Shown here one piece after another: positions 35,858 through 44,100 of a stretch of 64,000 nt of DNA. Under the pieces are notes generated by a model that was given only the letters and a program-made list of their open reading frames with translations, was not told the origin of the DNA and made no database searches. How positions within the stretch are numbered: the first letter of the stretch is position 1; every line of letters starts with the position of its first letter. Origin of the DNA: Acidimicrobiia bacterium (GTDB taxonomy: Bacteria; Actinomycetota; Acidimicrobiia; Acidimicrobiales; Acidimicrobilacustridaceae); contig JAFIEP010000052.1 in assembly GCA_020832495.1 (NCBI GenBank), forward strand, positions 1 through 64,000, given 5' to 3'. A program made the position numbers and the translations under genes.

Positions 35858-37332
35858 TCTCGCCGGCCCACCGCCGTCGGCGCTCGTTGCGCTTCCGCAT
35901 CGTGGCCGTGGCCGTGGTGGTGGTGGCGCTGTTGTTGGGCCTGGCAGGGCTGACCGTGGTGCTCTACGTGGATTCCACCCTGCGGTCCCAGGTGGACGAA
36001 GGACTCGCCGCCGACGCCGACTTCATCGCACGTGCCCTACCGGCGGTGGCCAACCTGCCGCCCGAGTCGGGTCATCCCGTGCTGTTGGTGCAGGTGTTCT
36101 CCACCTCGAGCGGGCGGATGGTCGGCGCCAGCGAGTCGGCGGCCAACCTCGATCCGTTGGTGCCCACCGAGGTCTTGGGGAGCACCGACGACCCGACCTA
36201 CCTGACGATCCCGGCGGCCGATGCCGGTGGCACGGGCGATCTACGGGTGTACACCGTCCCCATCGGGGAGACCGGTCGGCTGCAGTTGGCCGTGGCCCGA
36301 CCCATTGGCGAGATCGAGGAGGGCGTGGCGGCGCTCATCCGGTTCGTGGCGCTGACCGTGCCGTTGCTGGCCACCATCTTGGCCGTGGTCATCTGGATGG
36401 TGGTCGACCGGGCGCTACGGCCGGTCATCGACATGCGCCAGACCGTCGGCTCGATCGGACCCGGCGAGTTGGGGCGCCGGGTACCGCTGTCGGGTGCCGG
36501 CGACGAGATCGACGACCTGGCCTGCACGGTGAACGACATGCTGGCCCGCCTCGATGCGGCAGCCACCCGTCAGCGGGAGTTCGTGGCCGACGCCAGCCAC
36601 GAGCTGCGCAGCCCGCTCGCCGGCATGCGGGTACTGCTCGAGACCGAGGGCGACGATCCGCTCGAGGTGCGCGCCACCCGAGCCCAGGCCCTCGAGGAGT
36701 TCACGCGGCTGCAGCACCTCATCGACGACCTGCTGGCCCTGGCCCGTTCCGACGAGGGTGCACCTCAGCCCGATCCGGTGGCGGTGGACCTCGACGAGTC
36801 GGTGTTGCGCCACGCTGCGCACCTCCGGCGCAGCGCTCAGGCGGACGTCGACATCTCGCAGGTGTCGGGTGCGCGGGTGATGGGGCGTCCTGGCGACCTC
36901 GACCGGATGGTGGCCAACCTGGTGGCCAACGCCGCTCGCCACGCCAGGAGCACGGTGACCCTGTCGTTGCAGTCCGACGACGCCGTGGCCGAGCTCGTGG
37001 TGGCCGACGACGGTCCCGGCATTGCCCCGGCTGATCGGGAGCGGGTGTTCGAGCGCTTCACCCGCCTCGATGACGACCGCAGCCGGGTACGTGGGGGCGC
37101 CGGCCTGGGACTGGCCATCGTGGCCGACATCGTCGCTGCCCACGGCGGGGACGTCCGCATCGTGGACGGGCCGACCCCGGGCGCCTGCGTCGTGGTGCGA
37201 CTCCCGCTGGAGGACCACCACGGGTTGGCGTCGGGAACGGCACCTGCAAACGGTGAGGCAGCCGGCAGGCGCGCCGCCTCCACCAGGGGCAACGCCGGGA
37301 CGGTGTCGGCCGCGTCGGTGGACGTCGGCTGA
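35854..37332 (+). CDS. Sensor histidine kinase
   Basis: The 492-residue membrane kinase has a first TM helix (about 13-35), an extracytoplasmic sensor domain (about 36-155), a second TM helix and a HAMP-like linker. The HisKA motif carries H249 (FVADASHELRSPLAGMR). The ATPase domain has N-box NLVANAARHA, G1 DDGPGIA and G2 GAGLGLAIV. The C-terminal 45 residues are a disordered Ala/Gly tail. GTG 35854 overlaps the regulator stop. Its stop is 2 bp from the convergent stop of fbpB, so the transcripts likely overlap there. Confidence 0.91.
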   Translation: MISPAHRRRRSLRFRIVAVAVVVVALLLGLAGLTVVLYVDSTLRSQVDEGLAADADFIARALPAVANLPPESGHPVLLVQVFSTSSGRMVGASESAANLDPLVPTEVLGSTDDPTYLTIPAADAGGTGDLRVYTVPIGETGRLQLAVARPIGEIEEGVAALIRFVALTVPLLATILAVVIWMVVDRALRPVIDMRQTVGSIGPGELGRRVPLSGAGDEIDDLACTVNDMLARLDAAATRQREFVADASHELRSPLAGMRVLLETEGDDPLEVRATRAQALEEFTRLQHLIDDLLALARSDEGAPQPDPVAVDLDESVLRHAAHLRRSAQADVDISQVSGARVMGRPGDLDRMVANLVANAARHARSTVTLSLQSDDAVAELVVADDGPGIAPADRERVFERFTRLDDDRSRVRGGAGLGLAIVADIVAAHGGDVRIVDGPTPGACVVVRLPLEDHHGLASGTAPANGEAAGRRAASTRGNAGTVSAASVDVG

Positions 37333-37334
37333 CC

Positions 37335-39020
37335 TCAGGTGTTCGACCGCTCCCGGAGCACCAGGTAGGCCATGGGCAGCGACGACAGCAGCACCAGGGC
37401 CAGCGCCGGCGCCGCGGCCCGCCCGTAGAACCCTTCCCTGGTGGCGTCGTACACCTGGGTGGCGAGGGTTCGGTAGCCGGTGGGGGCCAGCAGCAGGGTG
37501 GCGGGCAGCTCCTTCATGGCGGTGAGGAACACCAGCGCCCCGCCGGCGAGGACGCCGGGCCGGGCCAGCGGCATCACCACCCGGCGGAACGTGCTGGGGC
37601 CGTCCTTGCCCAGCAGGCGCGATGCCTCCTCGTAGGTGGGGTTGATCTGCAGGAGCGACGATCGCATGGATCCGATGGCCTGGGGGAGGAACAGCACGAC
37701 GTAGGCGAACACCAGCATGGCCAGGGTCTGGTAGACGCCGGGGAACTCCACGCCCGCGATGGTGGGGCGGGCGGCGTCGAGACGGATGCCAACGAACACC
37801 AGCGACAGGGCCACCACCACGCCCGGCAGGGCGTAGCCGGACCAGCAGGCCACCTCCACCACTTTCGACGTCCGCGAGGGATGGCGGGCCGTGAGCAGCG
37901 CCACCGGCCAGGCCGCCACCACGGCGACGATCGCCGCCAGCGCCGAGGCGCGCACGCTGTTGACGGCCAACTCGAGCGTGAGCCGCATCGGCTCGCCGAC
38001 GCTGAGTCCACGCACCAGCCAGAAGGTGATGACGCCGAGCGGGATGACGAGCGCCACCGTCACGAGGGCGGCGCAGGCGGCGGCTGCCGGCCAACGCCAG
38101 CGGCCGAGCGGCACGGTGGCGGGGGTCCGTCCGCCGCCGGCGTGCAGGCGGTGGTAGGTCTGGCGACCCCGGCTACGGAGCTCGAAGGCCACCACCGCAA
38201 TGGTGATGGCCACCAACATGAGGCCGAGCACCGCAGCCGCAGAGCGGTCGATCGACGCTCGGTACATATTGAAGATCGCCCGGGTGAACGAGTCGTAGCG
38301 CAACAGCGACACCGCACCGAAGTCCGACAGCGTGTAGAGGGCGACCAGCAGCGACCCGGCCACGATCGATGGTCGGAGCTGGGGCAGGATCACTCGCCGG
38401 AACGTGCTCAGCGGGCCGTGACCCAGCGTGCGGCTCGTTTCTTCCAAGCTCGGGTCGAGCCGCCGCAGCGCAGCGCGGGTGGTGAGCAGCACGTAGGGGT
38501 AGCTGAAGAGCGTGAGCACGGCCCACGCTCCCCAGAACCCATAGATCGACGGCAGCCGGTCCACACCGAGCGGCTCCAGCCACGACTGTGCCATGCCGCG
38601 GGGACCGGCGAACACCACGAAGGCGAAGCCCCCGACGTAGGTGGGGACGGCCAGCGGCAGCGCGCACAGCACGGTGAAGATCCGCCTGCCGGGCAGGTCG
38701 GTACGCACGGTGAGCCAGGCCAAGGGCACGGCCAGCGCCACGCTCGTCGCCGTGACGGCCACGGCCAGCACGACCGTGTTGCGGAGCTGTTCGAGCGTGC
38801 GGGGTCGGGTGGCGATCTCCCAGATGCGTTCCACCCCGAGCTCTTGGGTGCGGATCACCAGGTAGGCCAGGGGGATGACGGCGGCGACGGCTACCACGAG
38901 GGCCGCAACCACCAGGGCCACCGGAGCGCGACGACGCCCCGCCTCCCGTCGCCCGGAGCCCGGGGCGGTGCTGGGAGGTGGGGCGTCGGTCGCAGCCCTG
39001 GCCACTGCCGGTGCGGTCAC
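37335..39020 (-). CDS. fbpB: Iron(III) ABC transporter permease, fused double-domain
   Basis: The 561-residue protein has two tandem permease domains of about six helices each. Each carries an EAA-type loop: EETSRTLGHGPLSTFRRVIL in the first half and EEASRLLGKDGPSTFRRVVM in the second. This two-in-one layout is typical of FbpB/SfuB iron permeases. It starts with GTG 39020, 70 bp after fbpA on the same strand, and is probably in one operon with it. Its 3' end abuts the histidine kinase gene. Confidence 0.9.
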   Translation of the reverse strand: MTAPAVARAATDAPPPSTAPGSGRREAGRRRAPVALVVAALVVAVAAVIPLAYLVIRTQELGVERIWEIATRPRTLEQLRNTVVLAVAVTATSVALAVPLAWLTVRTDLPGRRIFTVLCALPLAVPTYVGGFAFVVFAGPRGMAQSWLEPLGVDRLPSIYGFWGAWAVLTLFSYPYVLLTTRAALRRLDPSLEETSRTLGHGPLSTFRRVILPQLRPSIVAGSLLVALYTLSDFGAVSLLRYDSFTRAIFNMYRASIDRSAAAVLGLMLVAITIAVVAFELRSRGRQTYHRLHAGGGRTPATVPLGRWRWPAAAACAALVTVALVIPLGVITFWLVRGLSVGEPMRLTLELAVNSVRASALAAIVAVVAAWPVALLTARHPSRTSKVVEVACWSGYALPGVVVALSLVFVGIRLDAARPTIAGVEFPGVYQTLAMLVFAYVVLFLPQAIGSMRSSLLQINPTYEEASRLLGKDGPSTFRRVVMPLARPGVLAGGALVFLTAMKELPATLLLAPTGYRTLATQVYDATREGFYGRAAAPALALVLLSSLPMAYLVLRERSNT

Positions 39021-39090
39021 CGCACCATGGTGGCCGACCCGGGCGCCGGGGCGGACATCGGCCGTCGCCGGCGCCCGGCCGAGCGGTGGG

Positions 39091-40179
39091 TCACAACACG
39101 GTCTCCTGGAGCAGCACGAGGGTGCCGTCGAGGTCGGCGAGCTGGTCGAGGTCGATCTTGGGCAGCGTCAGCGTGTCGAGGTCGGGCAGCTCGGCCGCCG
39201 GTTCGATGCCGGTGACGAGGGGGTACTCGAAGGTCTCGGTGGCGAAGTACTCCTGGGCCTCGTCGCTCAGCAGGAAGGCGATGAACGCCTCGGCGGCCAC
39301 CTTGTTCTCGCTGGTCTCGAGGATGCCGGCGCCGGCCACGTTGATGAGCGCACCCGGATCGCCGTCGCTGTAGTACTTGTTGGCCGCGGCGAAGCTCGGG
39401 TCCTCAGCCAGGAAGCGGTAGAGGTAGTAATGGTTCACGAAGCCCACCTCGACCTCACCGGACCCCACGGCCTCGACAATGGAGGTGTTGTTCTCGTACA
39501 CCTGCGGGTCGTTGGCCTGGATTCCTTCGAGCCACTCGCGGGCCCCGTCCTCGCCTTCGAGCACGCGCAGGGCGGTGACGAAGCTCTGGAAGCTGCCGTT
39601 GGTCGGTGCCCAGCCGATGCGGCCGGACCACTCGGGATCGGCAAAGTCGGCGATGCTGTCGGGCAGGTCGTCCTCGCTCAGGGTGTCGGTGTCGTAGACG
39701 ACGACCCGGGCTCGGCCCGAGATGCCGACCCACTCGCCGTCGGGTGAGCGCAGGGCCGGCTCGACGGCGTTGACGTACTCCTGGTCCAGCTCGGCGAACA
39801 GCCCGGCATTGGAGATGGCGCCGAGGGCACCGGCATCCTGGGCGAAGAACACGTCGGCGGGGGAGGTGCCGCCTTCGGCCTCCTCGAGGATCTGGGCGGC
39901 CAGCTCGGCGGTGTCCCCGTAGCGGACGTTCACCGTGATGCCGGTGGCTTCCTCGAACTGCTCGATGATCGGCCCGACGAGCTCCTCGTTGCGGCCCGAG
40001 TAGACGGTGATCTCGCCGGAGGCTTCCTCGGCTTCGTCGTCGCCGTTCTCGTCATCGGAGCGTTCGGCGGTGGTGGTGGTGCCGTTGCCGGCGCCGGTGC
40101 CCTCGTCGTCGGATCCGCAGGCTGCGGCCCCGAACAACGTGAGCGCCATGAGCGCTGCCAACCAACGGGTCGTCTTCAT
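39091..40179 (-). CDS. fbpA: Iron(III) ABC transporter substrate-binding lipoprotein
   Basis: The 362-residue lipoprotein has a signal peptide with lipobox ending at Cys21, then an acidic/Thr-rich tether (about 22-55). The mature domain begins ITVYSGRNEELVGPIIEQFE, as in FbpA-type transferrins. The paired tyrosines Y251-Y252 (VNHYYLYRF) match the Fe3+-coordinating Tyr pair of the family. fbpB follows. Upstream lie a perfect palindrome (40202-40216), an iron-box-like site (40221-40239) and TTGACA (40258-40263), so iron-dependent repression by the neighbouring DtxR-family protein is likely. Confidence 0.92.
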   Translation of the reverse strand: MKTTRWLAALMALTLFGAAACGSDDEGTGAGNGTTTTAERSDDENGDDEAEEASGEITVYSGRNEELVGPIIEQFEEATGITVNVRYGDTAELAAQILEEAEGGTSPADVFFAQDAGALGAISNAGLFAELDQEYVNAVEPALRSPDGEWVGISGRARVVVYDTDTLSEDDLPDSIADFADPEWSGRIGWAPTNGSFQSFVTALRVLEGEDGAREWLEGIQANDPQVYENNTSIVEAVGSGEVEVGFVNHYYLYRFLAEDPSFAAANKYYSDGDPGALINVAGAGILETSENKVAAEAFIAFLLSDEAQEYFATETFEYPLVTGIEPAAELPDLDTLTLPKIDLDQLADLDGTLVLLQETVL

Positions 40180-40201
40180 CTAGCTCTCCTCGTTCTACAT
40201 G

Positions 40202-40216
40202 GTCTGCTGAGCAGAC
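40202..40216. promoter_or_regulatory. Perfect palindrome in the fbpA leader
   Basis: GTCTGCT-G-AGCAGAC, two 7-bp arms around one base, lies 23-37 bp before the fbpA ATG. The one-base centre disfavours an RNA hairpin, so a protein operator is more likely. Confidence 0.55.
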
Positions 40217-40220
40217 ACTG

Positions 40221-40239
40221 ATAGGTGAGCCAAACTCAA
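40221..40239 (-). promoter_or_regulatory. DtxR/IdeR-like iron box upstream of fbpA
   Basis: Minus-strand TTGAGTTTGGCTCACCTAT matches 14 of 19 positions of the DtxR/IdeR consensus TTAGGTTAGGCTAACCTAA, including the GGCT centre and ACCTA arm. It lies 42-60 bp before fbpA and next to the dtxR gene. Confidence 0.6.
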
Positions 40240-40257
40240 CAGGAGCACGACAGGAGT

Positions 40258-40263
40258 TGTCAA
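40258..40263 (-). promoter_or_regulatory. -35 element upstream of fbpA
   Basis: TTGACA on the minus strand, 79 bp before the fbpA ATG. A -10 at 17-18 bp would overlap the iron-box-like site. No clean -10 hexamer is visible there. Confidence 0.4.
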
Positions 40264-40327
40264 GTCAGCCTTACATGCCGAGCCGCCCCAGGTCGCCGGA
40301 TTCCTGCGTGCCAATCCACGGCCGTTT

Positions 40328-40370
40328 CCACGAACTGATACGAGTTGTGGCACTCATGTGCACCGCAACT
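40328..40370. repeat. Two overlapping inverted repeats between dtxR and fbpA
   Basis: CCAC(G)AACT-GATACG-AGTTGTGG at 40328-40350 is an 8-bp stem with one bulge. AGTTG...CAACT with inner GCAC-TCAT-GTGC at 40343-40370 shares the AGTTG arm. The two folds exclude each other. This could be the dtxR transcript end or a switch-like RNA; there is no T-run. Confidence 0.3.
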
Positions 40371-40419
40371 TGTGTCAGAACGCCGACGTGGCGGTCGGGA
40401 GATCGGCCCGGCGCCGACC

Positions 40420-41091
40420 TCAGGGGTCGGTGACCAGGATCCGTTCCGCAGCGAACGACCCCACGCCCACGTGCTTGCCGTCGATCTCGACGGTCAGCGT
40501 TCCGTCGGGCGACGCTGCGGTGACGCTGCCCGAGATGCCGGGTCGGAGCGAGGAGTCCTCGAGGTAGTCGAGCAGCCCGGGAGTGAACTCGAGTTCCTCG
40601 GGGATGCGGGCGACGGTGAACGCGCTGCCCGGTTCGATGGCCGCCAGGTTGACCATGTCGGGCGGGTCGTAGTCCGAGCCGGGGATGGGGTTGCCGTGCG
40701 GGCAGGTGGTGGGCTCGCCCAGCAGGCGGACCATGGCCTCCTCCACCGGGGTGGAGATGACGTGCTCCCACTTGCCGGCCTCGGCGTGGGCGTCGGCCCA
40801 CGACAGGCCCAACACGTCGGTCAGGAAGCGCTCGGCCAGCCGGTGGCGGCGCACGACCCGCTCGGCCAACTCGAGGCCCCGATCGGTGAGGGAGATGGTG
40901 GAGTTGTCGATGGCCACCAGGCCCTCGCCCTCCATCTTGCGGACCATCTCTGACACAGCGGGGCGCGACACGTCGAGTCGCTCGGCGATGCGAGCCTGGA
41001 TGACGGCCACGTCGTCCTCGCGCAGCTCGAAGATGGCTTCGCAGTACTCCTCGAAGGCCGGGTGCCACTCGGGGGTGGTGTAGACGTCCAT
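40420..41091 (-). CDS. DtxR/MntR-family metal-dependent repressor
   Basis: The 223-residue protein has a winged-helix domain (about 11-75, RIAERLDVSRPAVSEMVRKM), a dimerisation/metal domain (76-145) and a C-terminal SH3/FeoA-like domain. Aligned with DtxR, the ancillary ligands are kept (H83, E87, H102), as are E109 and H110. The primary-site Cys102 is replaced by Gly106 and Met10 by Glu15. CPHGNPIPG at 130-138 adds a Cys/His nearby. Metal preference is therefore uncertain (Fe or Mn). ATG 41091 is preceded by TAGAAT at 8 nt. It lies upstream of fbpA and probably controls it. Confidence 0.88.
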   Translation of the reverse strand: MDVYTTPEWHPAFEEYCEAIFELREDDVAVIQARIAERLDVSRPAVSEMVRKMEGEGLVAIDNSTISLTDRGLELAERVVRRHRLAERFLTDVLGLSWADAHAEAGKWEHVISTPVEEAMVRLLGEPTTCPHGNPIPGSDYDPPDMVNLAAIEPGSAFTVARIPEELEFTPGLLDYLEDSSLRPGISGSVTAASPDGTLTVEIDGKHVGVGSFAAERILVTDP

Positions 41092-41099
41092 CGGCTCCG

Positions 41100-41105
41100 A
41101 TTCTA
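41100..41105 (-). promoter_or_regulatory. -10 box of the dtxR-family gene
   Basis: Minus-strand TAGAAT ends 8 nt before ATG 41091. Confidence 0.5.
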
Positions 41106-41174
41106 CGGCGCGCAGCCGTCGGATGCTCCCCCAGTGTGAGAACATGCGTTCGACATGCTGTCGGGATGGTCCGG

Positions 41175-41180
41175 TACGCT
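41175..41180 (+). promoter_or_regulatory. -10 box of lhr
   Basis: TACGCT ends 6 nt before GTG 41187, with no Shine-Dalgarno. This supports GTG 41187 as a leaderless start. Confidence 0.5.
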
Positions 41181-41186
41181 CGTCGG

Positions 41187-44100
41187 GTGGCCGACGACCC
41201 TGCGCTCGACGTGTTCTCCGCGCCGGTGCGGCAATGGTTCGCCTCGTCGTTCGAGGCCCCCACCGAGGCACAGCGGCGGGGTTGGGCGGCCATCAGCTCC
41301 GGGGCCAACGCCTTGGTGCTCGCCCCCACCGGCAGCGGGAAGACGCTCACCGCCTTCCTGTGGGGGATCGACCGGCTCATGACCGAGGCCGGCCGCGCAC
41401 CTGGCGGCGAGGCCAGCAGCATCGGGTCGACGGCGCCGCGCCGCACCCGCATCGTCTACCTGTCGCCGCTGCGAGCGTTGGCCGTCGACGTACAGAAGAA
41501 CCTGCGGGCTCCCCTGCGGGGGATCGCCCACGCCGCCGCTCGCAACGGCACCACCCTCTACGAACCGACCGTCGGGGTACGCACCGGCGACACGTCACCG
41601 CAGGATCGCCGCCGACTGCAACGCAGCGCGCCGGACCTGCTCATCACCACCCCCGAGAGCCTCTACCTCATGCTCACCTCCGCCGCCCGCCAGACGCTGG
41701 TCGATGTCGAGGCGGTCATCGTGGACGAGATCCACGCCCTGGTCCCCACCAAGCGCGGGGCCCACCTGGCCGTCAGTCTGGAACGACTCGAGCACCTGTG
41801 CGGCCGCCCCTTCCAGCGCATCGGCCTGTCCGCCACCCAGCGGCCCCTCGACGAGGTGGCGCGCTTCCTCGGCGGTGTCGACCCGGCCACCCGGAAGGCC
41901 CGCCCGGTCGAGGTGGTCGACGCCGGCAGCCGAAAGACGTTGGAGCTGGAGGTGGTGGTGCCCGTCGAGGACATGGGGGCGCTCGGGGAAGTGATCAGCG
42001 AGCCGGTGAGCGGTCCCGCGGCCGGTGGTCCGGCCCGACGATCGATCTGGCCGTCGCTGCACCCGGTGTTGCTCGACCGGGTGCAGGCCCACCGCTCGAC
42101 CATCGTGTTCACCAACGCCCGCCGCGCCGCCGAACGCCTTGCAGCCCGGCTCAACGAACTCGACGTCGAACGCCGGTTGCTGGCAGGCGAACGTGGCGGC
42201 AGCACCGATGACGCGGATGGCAACGGTCACGAGGGGCCGCGCAAGGTCGGCTCGTACCTGGCGGGTGAGAACCAGGCCAGCGGGCTGCTGCTGGCCGACG
42301 GTGAGGAGCCCGACCTGGTGCGGGCCCATCACGGGTCGCTGTCGCGCGAGCGACGCCTGGCCGTCGAGGACCAGCTGAAGCGGGGCGAGCTGCGTGGCCT
42401 GGTAGCCACCTCGTCGCTGGAGTTGGGCATCGACATGGGGGCCGTCGACCTGGTGTGCCAGGTGGGTTCGCCCGGCTCGGTGGCCGCCGGGGTGCAGCGC
42501 GTCGGCCGAGCCGGCCACCAGGTGGGCGAACCCAGCCGAGGTGTGTTGTTCCCCCGCCACCGGGCCGACCTGCTCGAGACCGCCACTATCACCCGGCGCA
42601 TGCACGAGGGCCTGGTGGAATCCATCCGCTACCAGCGCAACCCGCTCGACGTGGCCGCCCAACACATCGTGGCCATGTGCGCCCTCGACGAGTGGGACGT
42701 GACCGAGCTGGCCGCGGTGTTGCGCTCGGCGGCGCCGTTCGCCGAGCTGTCGGACCAGGCGCTCGAGGCCGTGCTCGAACTCCTCGCCGGTCGCTACCCG
42801 GCGGAGGACTTCACCGGGCTCCACGCCCGGGTGGTGTGGGATCGACTCGAGGGTCGCATCCGGGGGCGTCGGGGCTCACAGCGCCTGGCGGTCACCAACG
42901 CCGGCACCATCCCCGACCGAGGGCTCTTCGGCGTGTTCCTGGCCGACGGCACGCGGGTGGGTGAGCTGGACGAGGAGATGGTCTACGAGTCGCGCCCGGG
43001 CGAGACCTTCCTGCTGGGGGCGTCGACCTGGCGGATCGAGGACATCACCTTCGATCGGGTGGTGGTGAGCCCCGCCCCCGGGGAGCCGGCCCGTATGCCC
43101 TTCTGGCGGGGCGACGCCCCCGGCCGGCCGGTGGAGCTGGGTCGGGCGGTGGGGGCGCTGGTCGCCGAGCTACGCCGCCTCGACGCCGACGCGGCTGCCG
43201 AACTGTTGGGCCGCCACCACGACCTCGACGAGTGGGCTGCCCGCAACCTGGTGGCGTTCCTCGACGAGCAGGCCGAGGCCACCGGCGCGGTGCCCGACGA
43301 CCAGACCATCGTGGTGGAGCGTTTCCGCGACGAGATCGGTGACTGGCGGGTGTGCATCCTCACCACCTTCGGCGACCGGGTGCACGCCCCGTGGGCGGTG
43401 GCCCTGCGGGCCCGGCTGGCCGAACGGTGGGGTGATCCGCCCGAACTGCTGCACTCCGATCACGGCATCGTGCTGCGCCTGCCCGAGCACATCGACGAGC
43501 TGCCCCTCGACGACCTGCTCATCGACCCCGAGGACATCGACGACCTGGTGCTCGAGCACCTGCCGTCGACCGCCCTGTTCGCCGCCCGTTTCCGCGAGTG
43601 CGCGGCGCGGGCGTTGCTGCTGCCCCGGCGTCGCCCCGACCGGCGCACTCCCATGTGGCAGCAGCGCCAGCGGGCGGCCGACCTGCTGTCGGTGGCCGCT
43701 GCGCACCCTCAGTTCCCCATCATGTTGGAAGCAGTGCGGGAGTGCTGCACGGAGGTCTTCGACCTCGACGCGCTCCGGTCGTTGTGCGCCGATGTGCGCT
43801 CCCGCCAGGTGCGGGTGGTCACCGCCTCCACCGACCACGCCTCGCCGTTCGCCCAGTCGCTGCTGTTCGAGTGGATCGCCGTCTTCATGTACGAGGGCGA
43901 CGCCCCCCTCGCCGAGCGACGTGCGGCGGCGCTGGTGCTCGACCGTGAACTGCTCGGCGACCTGTTGGGCACCGAGCAACTCCGGGACCTGCTCGACCCC
44001 GAGGTCATCGACGAACTGGTGGCCTGGCTGGCCCGCACCGCCCCCACCCGTCGAGCGCGCGACCTCGACGACGTCCACGACGCGCTCATGGAGCTGGGGC

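Noticed and set aside
36415-38094. 559-codon minus-strand frame over the kinase and fbpB region
   Set aside because: It overlaps both genes and mixes the antisense of one with an alternate frame of the other. No domain is visible.
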